From Yoonia sp. SS1-5 (GTDB lineage: Bacteria; Pseudomonadota; Alphaproteobacteria; Rhodobacterales; Rhodobacteraceae), in NCBI RefSeq assembly GCF_038443705.2, contig NZ_CP151767.2:744001-808000 (forward strand): a stretch of DNA of 64,000 nucleotides, in the 5' to 3' direction. Numbering within the stretch: position 1 is the first letter of the stretch; the number at the start of each line of letters is the position of its first letter. Shown one piece after another: positions 9,652-18,112 of the stretch. Under the pieces are notes generated by a model. That model was not told the origin of the DNA and ran no database searches. It saw only the letters and a list, made by a program, of their open reading frames with translations. A program made the position numbers and the translations under genes.

Positions 9652-10452
9652 ATGAAAATCGCGACATTCAACATCAACGGGATCAAGGCGCGCATTGGCG
9701 CGTTGACCGACTGGATTGATGAGGCCCAGCCCGACGTCGCCATCCTGCAAGAAATCAAATCTGTTGACGAAGGCTTCCCCCGCGACGTCTTTGAAGACAA
9801 GGGATACAATGTCGAAACCCATGGCCAGAAAGGGTTTAACGGGGTTGCGATCCTGTCGAAATTCCCGCTCGAAGATGTCACGCGCGGCCTGCCCGGCGCC
9901 GAGGGTGCCGGACGCGAAGGCGTGGATGATACAGAGGCCCGCTATATCGAAGCCACCGTTGTCGGTGACAAGGCGGTGCGCATTTGCGGGCTTTACCTGC
10001 CTAACGGAAATCCCGCGCCCGGCCCAAAATATGATTATAAACTGCGCTGGATGGACCGGCTGTACCAGCGCGCCCAAGCACTGCTTGCCAATGAAGAGAT
10101 CGCGCTGATGGCCGGCGACTACAACATCATCCCTCAACTGGAAGACGCCGCCCGCCCTGACGCATGGCGTGATGACGCATTGTTCCGGATGGACAGCCGC
10201 GACGCCTTCCGGCGTATCGAAAACCTCGGCTTTGCCGAAGCCTTCCGCCTGCGCGAGGCTGGTGCGGGGCATTATTCGTTCTGGGACTATCAGGCAGGCG
10301 CCTGGGACAAGAATGACGGCATTCGCATCGACCATTTCCTGCTGACCCCCCAATGCGCCGATCTGCTGAACAATTGCTGGATCGAGGCCGACATACGTGG
10401 TCGCGACAAGCCCTCTGACCATGTGCCGGTCTGGGTTGACCTGGCCGCCTGA
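9652..10452 (+). CDS. xthA: Exodeoxyribonuclease III
   Basis: An endonuclease/exonuclease/phosphatase-fold DNA repair enzyme (AP endonuclease and 3'-5' exonuclease). The 266-residue product shows KIATFNINGIKAR at the N-terminus, LQEIKS with the metal-binding Glu, GLYLPNGNP, the catalytic GDYNIIP segment, and the C-terminal RIDHFLLT and SDHVPVW motifs with the Asp-His pair. GGGAGG lies just upstream of the ATG. The length is normal. Confidence 0.96.
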   Translation: MKIATFNINGIKARIGALTDWIDEAQPDVAILQEIKSVDEGFPRDVFEDKGYNVETHGQKGFNGVAILSKFPLEDVTRGLPGAEGAGREGVDDTEARYIEATVVGDKAVRICGLYLPNGNPAPGPKYDYKLRWMDRLYQRAQALLANEEIALMAGDYNIIPQLEDAARPDAWRDDALFRMDSRDAFRRIENLGFAEAFRLREAGAGHYSFWDYQAGAWDKNDGIRIDHFLLTPQCADLLNNCWIEADIRGRDKPSDHVPVWVDLAA

Positions 10453-10519
10453 TCCGCGGATGCTATCTTGCAATAACAACGGGCAGTCCGTGATCGCTGT
10501 AAGAGGAGCCGTGCAAGAC

Positions 10520-10837
10520 ATGCGCGCGTTGTTATCCATCCTGATCGTCTTGACGACCGTGCCGCAACTGGCCGATGCGCAATGCCGGATCAAGGTTGCA
10601 GGCACATCCTGCGTTGCGGTTCCCCAATCCACAACGCCAAAGCCCGGCCCCGTGGCTGTCGGCGACATTCTGGAGCGTGGGGAATATTCGATGTTGATGA
10701 ATGCGCGCTATTACGGCTTGCCAGCTGTCAGTGATGGCTGGGTCTATATGCGGATCGAAGAGGATATTTACCGCGTGGACTGGCGCACGCATCGTGTGTT
10801 GGAACGGGTGACCGATCAGGCAAGTCGCAACTGGTGA
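10520..10837 (+). CDS. Secreted RcnB-like small protein
   Basis: A 105-residue exported protein. Residues 1-20 form a Sec signal peptide (MRALLSILIVLTTVPQLADA), with likely cleavage before QC. The mature part is short, with NARYYGLPAVSDGWVYMRI and IYRVDWRTHRVLE, which resembles the RcnB-like periplasmic fold (inference from pattern only). Two cysteines near the mature N-terminus could form a disulfide. The ATG at 10520 follows an AGAGGAG sequence by about 11 bases. It converges on the FAD monooxygenase with seven bases between stops. Confidence 0.7.
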   Translation: MRALLSILIVLTTVPQLADAQCRIKVAGTSCVAVPQSTTPKPGPVAVGDILERGEYSMLMNARYYGLPAVSDGWVYMRIEEDIYRVDWRTHRVLERVTDQASRNW

Positions 10838-10844
10838 TCCCGGC

Positions 10845-12029
10845 TCAGGCCGTGACGTCGAAATCGTAAAGCCAGCCCAACCGGCCCAGAAACGCGCCCG
10901 GTGCTGCCCGCCCAATGAGACGTAGCCCGCCATGGGCCACGATCCGCCGCACGCCCCCCAGATGATAGTTGCGCGCGTTCGCATTGGCCGCGTTGATGGC
11001 ACGGGTCACTCTGCCCTTGCGCGCCGCCTGATAGGCCGCAAGCCCGGCACCAAGATCGGCGGCGGCGTCTGTGGCGCGCGCCAGCTGGTAGGCGTCTTCC
11101 ACCGCCAGATTGGCCCCCTGCGCCAGAAATGGCAGTGTTGGATGCGCCGCATCGCCAAGAATTGCGCATGTTCCCTGATACCAGTTGAGCGCAACGGGAT
11201 GCCGGAACAGCCCCCAAAGCCCCACGGTGTCGACCTTGGCCAGGATAGCCCCCAACGGATCACAGCAATCGGCAAATGCGGATCGCAGGTGCGCGGGATC
11301 ATCCGCGTGATGCCACCCCTCATCCGCCCATTGGTCGCGTTCCTGCACAGCCACGATATTCAGCCGCCCCTCCGACAACGGATAGGTCACGATATGGCGC
11401 CCCGGAAACATCCAGATCCGTGCTTCCGGCGGCGCATCTGGCTGATCAATGATGGCCCGCCATGCCACTTGCCCGGTGAAAAATGGCTGTGCCGCGCCAT
11501 TCAGACGCCCGCGCAGAACAGACTGCACACCATCGGCACCGATGGTCAGATCAGGTTTGACCGTGCGGCCCGCAACATCAAAGCCCCCATCGGGCCGATA
11601 ATCCGTCACGCGGCTATTCAGATGCACCTTCACCCCGGCTGCGACGCAGGCATCAGCAAGGATACCAATCAGCGCGGCGCGGTGAAAAAAACGGTACGCC
11701 GGTACCTGCGCTGTCAGATCGAAACGCGCAATCGTCGCACCAGACAGCCCATCCATCGGCATAACGGCCTGCGCCCGAAGCCCTTTTGCGGATAGCGCAT
11801 CCGCCAGCCCCAAGGCATCAAGGGCGCGCGCACCGTTGGGCGTGATCTGGATACCTGCGCCCACTTCTGTCAGCGCCGCCGCCTGCTCGTACACCGACAC
11901 CTCAGCGCCTTGCCGGGCAAAAGCCAACGCGGCGGTCAGACCGCCAAGCCCGCCGCCGATAACCGCGATCTTGCGGCCGGCATTATTGTTGTGATCAGTC
12001 GTCGCGATGGACCTTTTCGCGGCGTTCAT
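10845..12029 (-). CDS. FAD-dependent aromatic-type monooxygenase
   Basis: A 394-residue flavoprotein hydroxylase of the salicylate/3-hydroxybenzoate/UbiH superfamily. It shows the FAD-binding GxGxxG motif near the N-terminus (AVIGGGLGGLTAALA), GAGIQITPNGARAL, the DG-type motif IGADGVQSVLRG, and the second FAD motif LGDAAHPTLPFLAQGANLAVED. The substrate is probably an aromatic acid but cannot be read from sequence, and no catabolic partners lie nearby. The ATG at 12029 (MNAAKR) overlaps dksA by 35 bases. A TTG at 12047 is the next candidate. Confidence 0.87.
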   Translation of the reverse strand: MNAAKRSIATTDHNNNAGRKIAVIGGGLGGLTAALAFARQGAEVSVYEQAAALTEVGAGIQITPNGARALDALGLADALSAKGLRAQAVMPMDGLSGATIARFDLTAQVPAYRFFHRAALIGILADACVAAGVKVHLNSRVTDYRPDGGFDVAGRTVKPDLTIGADGVQSVLRGRLNGAAQPFFTGQVAWRAIIDQPDAPPEARIWMFPGRHIVTYPLSEGRLNIVAVQERDQWADEGWHHADDPAHLRSAFADCCDPLGAILAKVDTVGLWGLFRHPVALNWYQGTCAILGDAAHPTLPFLAQGANLAVEDAYQLARATDAAADLGAGLAAYQAARKGRVTRAINAANANARNYHLGGVRRIVAHGGLRLIGRAAPGAFLGRLGWLYDFDVTA

Positions 12030-12417
12030 GACGCTCTTGCGCTTCAAGGCTCATGGTCGCAATCGGGCGGGCATCGAGACGTTTGAGCGAAATCGGTTCG
12101 CCCGTTTTTTCGCAATAGCCATACTCACCCTCGTCGATCCGGCGCAGGGCGGCGTCAATCTTGTTCACCAGCTTGCGTTGGCGGTCACGGGTGCGCAGCT
12201 CCAGCGACCGGTCTGTTTCCTCGGATGCCCGATCCGCGACATCCGGGATGTTGCGGGTCTGGTCTTTCATGCCGGCAACCGTATCGCGGCTGTCTTCCAA
12301 CAGCTCTGCTTTCCAGTCCATCAGCTTGCGACGGAAATATTCGGTTTGCCGTTCATTCATGAACGGTTCGTTTTCAGCGGGTCGGTAATCTTCTGGCAAA
12401 AATACTTCAGCTTTCAT
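11995..12417 (-). CDS. dksA: DksA-type RNA polymerase regulator
   Basis: A 140-residue DksA/TraR protein that binds the RNA polymerase secondary channel and works with ppGpp. The N-terminal coiled coil (about 25-95) is followed by the DksA core with GEYGYCEKTGEPI and ARPIATMS. Unlike the four-cysteine zinc finger of E. coli DksA, only one cysteine is visible, and the partner positions hold Thr, Ala and Met. Related alphaproteobacterial proteins are known to lack the zinc site. The ATG at 12417 follows AAGGG by seven bases. MTMKAEV at 12423 is an alternative start. It ends inside the monooxygenase gene. Confidence 0.92.
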   Translation of the reverse strand: MKAEVFLPEDYRPAENEPFMNERQTEYFRRKLMDWKAELLEDSRDTVAGMKDQTRNIPDVADRASEETDRSLELRTRDRQRKLVNKIDAALRRIDEGEYGYCEKTGEPISLKRLDARPIATMSLEAQERHERREKVHRDD

Positions 12418-12599
12418 CGTCATACCCTTAACTCTCCAACGCAAACGTCAGGCCCCTCACCCGCGCAGCGATCCTTATTTTGAGGCGGGTTTACTCGGTT
12501 GCCGGGGGCCTGTCACCCCCTGATTTACTTCACTTTCTCGCTGTTGATGATCTGTGATGACCTGATAGGTTGCCGCCAAGCAAGAAGGGTCAAAAAAAC

Positions 12600-13439
12600 A
12601 TGCAATTCACCGGAACCGAGACCTATGTCGCCACCGACGATCTAACCATGGCCGTGAATGCCGCGGTCACACTGGAACGACCTTTGCTGGTCAAGGGCGA
12701 ACCAGGCACCGGGAAAACCGAACTGGCCCGGCAGGTCAGCGCGGCATTGGGTCTTCCGATGATCGAATGGCATATCAAATCCACCACCAAAGCCCAGCAG
12801 GGCCTGTATGAATATGACGCCGTCAGCCGCTTGCGTGACAGTCAGCTTGGCGATGCCCGTGTGCATGATGTGGCCAATTACATCAAGCGCGGCAAGCTGT
12901 GGCAGGCCTTTGCCGCCGATGGCAAAACGGTTCTGTTGATTGATGAAATCGACAAGGCGGATATCGAGTTTCCCAACGATCTGTTGCAGGAACTGGACCG
13001 GATGGAATTCCACGTCTACGAAACCGGCGAGACCATCAAGGCCATTCACCGCCCCATCGTGATCATCACCTCCAACAACGAAAAGGAACTGCCCGACGCC
13101 TTTCTGCGCCGCTGCTTTTTCCACTACATCCGCTTTCCGGATATCGACACGATGCGCAAGATTGTCGCAGTCCATCACCCTGGCATTAAAGAGGCGCTAC
13201 TGACCGCCGCGTTGACCCAATTCTACGAATTGCGCGATCAGACGGGGTTGAAAAAGAAACCATCCACGTCCGAGGTGCTGGACTGGCTGAAACTGCTGCT
13301 GGCCGAAGACCTCAGCCCCGAGGACCTGAAACGTGACGGTGCCAACGCATTGCCCAAGCTGCATGGCGCGCTGCTGAAGAACGAGCAGGACGTCCACCTT
13401 TTCGAACGGCTGGCCTTCATGGCCCGTAGCGGGCGCTAG
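12600..13439 (+). CDS. MoxR-family AAA ATPase
   Basis: A 279-residue AAA+ ATPase of the MoxR branch, thought to act as a chaperone that helps cofactor insertion or complex assembly with a VWA partner. Visible: Walker A GEPGTGKTE, Walker B VLLIDEIDKAD, sensor ITSNNEKELPDAFLRR, and a C-terminal helical lid. The ATG at 12600 has AGAAGGG upstream; the in-frame TTG at 12570 is less likely. The matching VWA protein lies 2.2 kb downstream on the same strand, separated by three genes. Confidence 0.92.
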   Translation: MQFTGTETYVATDDLTMAVNAAVTLERPLLVKGEPGTGKTELARQVSAALGLPMIEWHIKSTTKAQQGLYEYDAVSRLRDSQLGDARVHDVANYIKRGKLWQAFAADGKTVLLIDEIDKADIEFPNDLLQELDRMEFHVYETGETIKAIHRPIVIITSNNEKELPDAFLRRCFFHYIRFPDIDTMRKIVAVHHPGIKEALLTAALTQFYELRDQTGLKKKPSTSEVLDWLKLLLAEDLSPEDLKRDGANALPKLHGALLKNEQDVHLFERLAFMARSGR

Positions 13440-13630
13440 GGTCATCGCCACGACCCGGGCGCAGTGTTGCCCAATTTCGGATGACGCGGCGGTCAGGTTC
13501 GCCCGAAACCCGCGACGATCTGCAGTTTTTTCTTGGTTTCTTAACTCAGGGACAGCATAGCACGCGCAATTGACTGGTCATGCTGCCAAAGCTGACTATT
13601 GTTCGGCAAAGGCAGGAAAGATCAGGCAAG

Positions 13631-14089
13631 ATGACCGACACCACCCAGACCCGCATCCGCCCTTTGCGCGCGGAAGACAAGCCGTATTGGCGCAAGCTAT
13701 GGACGGGGTATCTGACATTCTATGACAGTTCCGTCTCGGACGCCGTTTATGAGCGTACATTTACACGGCTTCTGGGTGATGATGATCAGGACTTTCATTG
13801 CCTGATCGCCACGCATCGCGAAAAGCCTGTCGGCCTCGCGCATTTCCTGTTTCACCGGCATTGCTGGCGCGTCGAAAATGTCTGCTACCTGCAGGACCTC
13901 TATGCCGATCCCGATATGCGCGGCAAAGGTGTGGGGCGGCAATTGATCGAAGCCGTCTATGCGGCCGCGGATGCCGCTGGCGCGCCGTCTGTCTATTGGC
14001 TAACGCAGGATGACAATACGACCGCCCGCACCCTTTATGACCGGATCGGACAAGCGACCAATTTCATCAAATACCTGAGGCCCGCATGA
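13631..14089 (+). CDS. GNAT-family N-acetyltransferase
   Basis: A 152-residue acetyltransferase fold. Visible: an N-terminal TRIRPLRAEDKPYWRKLW strand-helix, the central VCYLQDLYADPDMRGKGVG stretch with the acetyl-CoA loop (RGKGVG), and the C-terminal TARTLYDRIG motif. The substrate is unknown. The ATG at 13631 follows an AGGAAAG sequence. The stop overlaps the next start by four bases (ATGA), so it is coupled to the DUF2927 gene and may belong to the MoxR/VWA cluster. Confidence 0.85.
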   Translation: MTDTTQTRIRPLRAEDKPYWRKLWTGYLTFYDSSVSDAVYERTFTRLLGDDDQDFHCLIATHREKPVGLAHFLFHRHCWRVENVCYLQDLYADPDMRGKGVGRQLIEAVYAAADAAGAPSVYWLTQDDNTTARTLYDRIGQATNFIKYLRPA

Positions 14090-15432
14090 AGCGGCTTGCA
14101 GCCTTCGCGCTGGCCGCACTCGCCGCCTGCGCCGAGGTCCCCGAAGGACCCGAGCCGATCCGGCTGACATTCCCCGAAACACGCAGCTTTGTCGCCGCCA
14201 GCCCCGGCGCGCCAACACGGCCCAATTCCGAGATTGCGATTGATTTTCTCGACCTCGCGTTTCGAATGGAAAGCGGGCGACAATTGCCTGTGCTGACCCG
14301 CTTTGAAGGGCCCATATCTGTGCGGCTTGCGGGCAATATCTCTGACGGTCTGGTGGCGGATCTGACCGGTCTGCTGAACCGGCTGCGACGCGAGGCCCGG
14401 ATTGACATCAGCCTGTCCCAACGGGCCGAGGCGAATATCGTGATCGAGGCTGTGCCGCGCCGCGCCCTGCAGCGCGTGGCACCCAACGCCGCCTGTTTTG
14501 TTGTGCCACGGGTCCAAAGCTGGACGGAACTGCGCCGGGCGCGCGGGACAGGCACATTGGACTGGGCGACCCTGCAACGGCGCGACAAGGCGGCCATTTT
14601 TGTGCCTGCCGATGTCGCCCCGCAAGAGATACGTGATTGTCTACATGAAGAGCTGGCACAGGCCCTGGGGCCGTTGAATGACCTCTACCGACTGCCTGAT
14701 TCCGTGTTCAATGATGATAACCTGCATGCGGTGCTGACCGGCTTTGATATGCTGATCCTGCGCGCCTATTACGCACCCGAACTGCAAAGCGGGATGACAC
14801 AGGACCAGGTTTCGCAACGGCTGCCATCCATCCTCGCCCGGCTGAACCCGCGCGGGCAGCGCAGCGGTGGCCAGATCCCGTCAAGCACGTCGCGTGACTG
14901 GATTGACGCAATCGAGGTCGCCCTTGGCGATGGCGCCTCTGATCCGCGGCGCCGCCGTGCCGCATTGCGCGCAATCGAGATCGGGCGCCGCCTGGGCTGG
15001 ACCGGCACCCGCGAAGGGTTCGGCCATTACGTCTATGGGCGGCTGCAGCTGGGCAATGATGCCAGCCTTGCCTTAGGCGCGTTCAACACCGCAGGCCGGG
15101 CCTATAGCCAAAGTCCCGCGACCAATATTCATCGCGCGCATATCGCAGCCCAGCTTGCCGCCTTCACCCTGATTTCCGGCGATGCAGACGCCACCATCGC
15201 CATTACAGATCAGGCCATCCCGATTGCCCGCAAGCACGAGAACGCGGCACTGATGTCCATTCTGATGATGTTCAAGGCCGAAGCACTGGATTTCAAGGGA
15301 GACACAGAGGCGGGCATGGCCCTGCGTCTGGACAGCCTGGGTTGGGCGCGCTACGGATTTGGCAGCCGAAATGCCGTGATTGACCGGCTGAACGAAATTG
15401 CGTCTTTGCCACCGCGCACACCGCCCAGCTGA
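14086..15432 (+). CDS. DUF2927 lipoprotein
   Basis: A 448-residue predicted lipoprotein. The signal MKRLAAFALAALAAC ends in a lipobox with Cys15. The region from about 45 to 260 matches the DUF2927 pattern (IAIDFLDLAFRMESG ... CFVVPRV ... CLHEELAQALGPLNDL), which has a putative metal-binding HEE. The C-terminal half is helical and repeat-like, resembling TPR (GAFNTAGRAYSQSPATN). The function of DUF2927 is unknown. Coupled to the GNAT gene upstream and 12 bases from the small membrane gene downstream. Confidence 0.82.
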   Translation: MKRLAAFALAALAACAEVPEGPEPIRLTFPETRSFVAASPGAPTRPNSEIAIDFLDLAFRMESGRQLPVLTRFEGPISVRLAGNISDGLVADLTGLLNRLRREARIDISLSQRAEANIVIEAVPRRALQRVAPNAACFVVPRVQSWTELRRARGTGTLDWATLQRRDKAAIFVPADVAPQEIRDCLHEELAQALGPLNDLYRLPDSVFNDDNLHAVLTGFDMLILRAYYAPELQSGMTQDQVSQRLPSILARLNPRGQRSGGQIPSSTSRDWIDAIEVALGDGASDPRRRRAALRAIEIGRRLGWTGTREGFGHYVYGRLQLGNDASLALGAFNTAGRAYSQSPATNIHRAHIAAQLAAFTLISGDADATIAITDQAIPIARKHENAALMSILMMFKAEALDFKGDTEAGMALRLDSLGWARYGFGSRNAVIDRLNEIASLPPRTPPS

Positions 15433-15444
15433 TAGGGACCAGCC

Positions 15445-15615
15445 ATGATCTACCCACTTGCCGGACTTCTTTTTGGCGCGCTCTTTGGTGCCTTTCGCGC
15501 CCGCGCCAGAGGCGGCAAAACCCTTGATCTGCTGCAATGGGCCGCCTCTTTTGCCATCCTGTTTGGCATTATCGGCCTGTTTGTGCTGATCTTCATCGAA
15601 CGCAGCTACGTCTGA
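15445..15615 (+). CDS. 56-residue membrane protein
   Basis: A short frame, ATG to TGA, that fills the gap between the DUF2927 and VWA genes almost exactly (12 bases before, 6 after). The product begins MIYPLAGLLFGALFGAFRAR, a first hydrophobic stretch ending in an arginine cluster. After a short polar loop (ARGGKTLDLLQW) comes a second membrane helix (FAILFGIIGLFVLIF) and the tail IERSYV. It is too short for many gene finders. The tight fit, hydrophobic pattern and neighbours support it as real. Family unknown. Confidence 0.75.
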   Translation: MIYPLAGLLFGALFGAFRARARGGKTLDLLQWAASFAILFGIIGLFVLIFIERSYV

Positions 15616-15621
15616 CCGGCG

Positions 15622-16809
15622 ATGTTCCTGCCCTTCTTTGACAACTTGCGAAAATCCGGTGTCCCCGTGTCACTGCGCGAGTTTCTATCATTTCTCGAAG
15701 GCATGAAGGCCGGACTGGCTACCTATGATGTCGAGGCGTTCTATTTTCTGGCCCGCACCGTGATGGTCAAGGATGAACGGCATCTTGACCGGTTCGACAG
15801 GGCCTTTGCCGCCACGTTCGAAGGGCTGGACAGCATCCCTGCCGAGGCTGTCCTGAACGCCGTTGATATTCCGGCAGAGTGGCTTCAGAAACTGGCGGAA
15901 AAACACCTCAGCGAGGCCGAAAAGGCCGAGATCGACGCACTTGGTGGCTTTGACAAGCTGATGGAGACGCTCAAGCAACGCCTTGCTGAACAAAAGGGGC
16001 GCCATCAGGGCGGCAATAAATGGGTCGGCACGGCCGGAACCTCGCCCTTTGGCGCTTATGGCTATAATCCCGAGGGGGTGCGGATCGGTCAGAACGAAAG
16101 CCGGCATCAGCGCGCGGTAAAGGTCTGGGACAAACGCGAGTTTCGCAATCTTGATGACAGTGTCGAATTGGGGACCCGCAATATCAAGGTCGCACTGAAA
16201 CGCCTGCGCCGCTGGGCCCGTGACGGGGCCGCCGAAGAGCTGGATTTGAACGGGACGATCCGCGCCACCGCCGAACATGGCTATCTTGACGTCCAGACCC
16301 GGCCCGAGCGGCGCAATGCCGTCAAGGTCCTGTTGTTTCTTGATATTGGCGGATCCATGGACCCGCATATCAAAGTCGTCGAGGAATTGTTCAGCGCGGC
16401 GAAATCCGAATTCAAGCATTTCGAACATTTCTACTTTCACAACTGTCTGTATGAAGGCGTCTGGCGCGACAATCGCCGCCGCTGGGACGGCCAGACCCCC
16501 ACCTGGGAGGTGCTGCGCACCTATGGCCCGGACTACAAATGCATCTTTGTCGGCGATGCCAGCATGTCGCCTTACGAGATCGCCTTTAAAGGCGGTGCAA
16601 ACGAACATTGGAACGAAGAGGCGGGCGAGGTCTGGCTTACCCGGGCCCGCGATCAGTGGCCCGATCATCTCTGGATCAATCCGCTTGATCAACGCTACTG
16701 GCCCTACACCCAGTCCATCCAGATGATCCAGGACATTTTCGGCCCCGACCGCATGGTGCCAATGACCCTGTCAGGCATCGCCGACGGGATGAAGGCCCTG
16801 GGCCGCTAA
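15622..16809 (+). CDS. VWA-domain (CoxE-type) protein
   Basis: A 395-residue protein of the CoxE/YeaD-like VWA family that partners MoxR ATPases. The N-terminal ~200 residues are helical (FFDNLRKSGVPVSLREFLSF). From about residue 230 a VWA fold is seen with the metal-ion-dependent adhesion segment LLFLDIGGSMDPH, a DxGxS form in which Gly replaces Ser of DxSxS, and later IFVGDASMSPYEI. The C-terminus ends GIADGMKALGR. It likely works with the MoxR protein encoded at 12600. The target complex is unknown. Confidence 0.88.
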   Translation: MFLPFFDNLRKSGVPVSLREFLSFLEGMKAGLATYDVEAFYFLARTVMVKDERHLDRFDRAFAATFEGLDSIPAEAVLNAVDIPAEWLQKLAEKHLSEAEKAEIDALGGFDKLMETLKQRLAEQKGRHQGGNKWVGTAGTSPFGAYGYNPEGVRIGQNESRHQRAVKVWDKREFRNLDDSVELGTRNIKVALKRLRRWARDGAAEELDLNGTIRATAEHGYLDVQTRPERRNAVKVLLFLDIGGSMDPHIKVVEELFSAAKSEFKHFEHFYFHNCLYEGVWRDNRRRWDGQTPTWEVLRTYGPDYKCIFVGDASMSPYEIAFKGGANEHWNEEAGEVWLTRARDQWPDHLWINPLDQRYWPYTQSIQMIQDIFGPDRMVPMTLSGIADGMKALGR

Positions 16810-16847
16810 GCGCTTGTTCTGTGCAAATGCGGCCCCATATCTAGACC

Positions 16848-17534
16848 ATGTTGAAATTCGCCCCGATCCTTCTGGCCCTGATTTATGGCATCGCCATGTA
16901 CCGGTTTTCGGTATGGCGCACCGCGCGCGAGCTGGACAGCAAGTCCACCGAATTGGCCGATCCCATCCTGAGGCATCTGACCGACCGCATGGCCCAGGCG
17001 CTCGATATCGAGCGGATCAAGGTGCATATCTACGAGATCGAGCCCATCAACGGGCTGGCCGCACCTGATGGCCGGATCTTCATCACCCGTGGTTTCTTTA
17101 ACAAATATCGCGAAGGCAAGGTCAGTTCCGAAGAGATGGCCAGCGTGATCGCGCATGAGCTGGGGCATGTGGCCTTGGGGCATTCGCGCCGTCGCGTGAT
17201 CGACTTTTCAGGTCAAAACGCCATGCGCACAGCGCTTGCCATGGTCCTGAACAGGTTCCTGCCGGGCGTGGGCATGTGGGTTGCCAACCTTTTGATGACA
17301 TTGCTGGCCGCCCGGCTGTCACGCGGCGACGAGTTTGAGGCGGATGCCTATGCGTCCGCATTGCTGGTCAAATCAGGGATCGGCACGGGGCCGCAAAAGT
17401 CCCTCTTTGGCAAGCTTGAGGCGCTGACCGGGGGGGCTGGCGCAAGCGCACCGGCCTGGATGCTGAGCCACCCCAAAACCCCGCAACGGATCGCAGCCAT
17501 CGAAGCAAATGAAGCGAAATGGATGGCGCAATAA
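16848..17534 (+). CDS. M48-family zinc metallopeptidase
   Basis: A 228-residue membrane-bound peptidase. One N-terminal membrane helix (LKFAPILLALIYGIAMYRF) is followed by the catalytic AHELGHVALGH motif at about residue 105, and the third zinc ligand lies in RGDEFEADAYA. It is shorter than HtpX or BepA and lacks TPR repeats, so it is a minimal M48 enzyme. It lies 38 bases after the VWA gene and is probably the last gene of the MoxR/VWA cluster, suggesting a role in envelope protein quality control (inference). Confidence 0.88.
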   Translation: MLKFAPILLALIYGIAMYRFSVWRTARELDSKSTELADPILRHLTDRMAQALDIERIKVHIYEIEPINGLAAPDGRIFITRGFFNKYREGKVSSEEMASVIAHELGHVALGHSRRRVIDFSGQNAMRTALAMVLNRFLPGVGMWVANLLMTLLAARLSRGDEFEADAYASALLVKSGIGTGPQKSLFGKLEALTGGAGASAPAWMLSHPKTPQRIAAIEANEAKWMAQ

Positions 17535-17563
17535 TCGCCGCAGCCTGCCTTAGGGTCCTGCCC

Positions 17564-18112
17564 TTAGGACAGTGTTGCCAATGCCTTGCCCAATCGCGGC
17601 AAACGGGCCTTTTTCATCAGCGCGCGCATCTCCCACGTTCTGTCGGACAAGCGGTTCGCCTCCGCAAGAACCGCCTTGGCAACTGCGGTGACGTCATCGG
17701 TAGCTTCCTCAAGCAGTCCGCGCAGGAACGCATCGGGATCGGCTCGAAACAATCCTTCCTCGGCCAGCAGATTGCCGGGAAAATCCTTGGCGTTGACCGT
17801 CAGGATCGCATCGCAGGAGCCCGCCACCGCCGCGGCCAGCACGTGAATGTCATTCGGATCGGGCAGCCATAGACGCTTTTCCAGCCCCGGATGCGGCGGA
17901 ATGACGGCCTTTGGAAAGGTTGCGCGTAGTGCGGCGATTTCACCGCGCGCGAAAACTTCTGCCTCTGCACCAAGCCGTGCAGCAGCCCGCGCCCATTCTT
18001 CCTCGATCCGAGCTGACCAGCGTGCCTCGAACAATCCGGCCGCCGCACATCCCAAAACCACCTGCCGCATGACGGTTGGGTACAGCACACATGCATCAAT
18101 CAGGACCCTCAC
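17564..18112 (-). CDS. PIN-domain protein, no antitoxin
   Basis: A 182-residue PIN-fold predicted ribonuclease. Visible: the first acidic residue in VLIDACVLYP, a middle Glu in ARIEEEWARA, and DPNDIHVLAAAVA followed by ILTVNAKDF, matching the PIN metal-binding layout. The start is GTG, and the GTGA overlap with the methyltransferase stop couples the two genes. No small antitoxin frame lies beside it, so a classic toxin-antitoxin pair is not supported. A role in RNA processing is equally possible given its partner. Confidence 0.8.
   Translation of the reverse strand: MRVLIDACVLYPTVMRQVVLGCAAAGLFEARWSARIEEEWARAAARLGAEAEVFARGEIAALRATFPKAVIPPHPGLEKRLWLPDPNDIHVLAAAVAGSCDAILTVNAKDFPGNLLAEEGLFRADPDAFLRGLLEEATDDVTAVAKAVLAEANRLSDRTWEMRALMKKARLPRLGKALATLS

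Noticed and set aside
15688..16692. 334-residue minus-strand frame opposite the VWA gene
   Set aside because: The plus strand has a clear VWA protein; this frame has no recognisable motif.
17564..18112. PIN-domain gene as a toxin-antitoxin module
   Set aside because: No small antitoxin frame on either side; its start is coupled to an rRNA methyltransferase instead.
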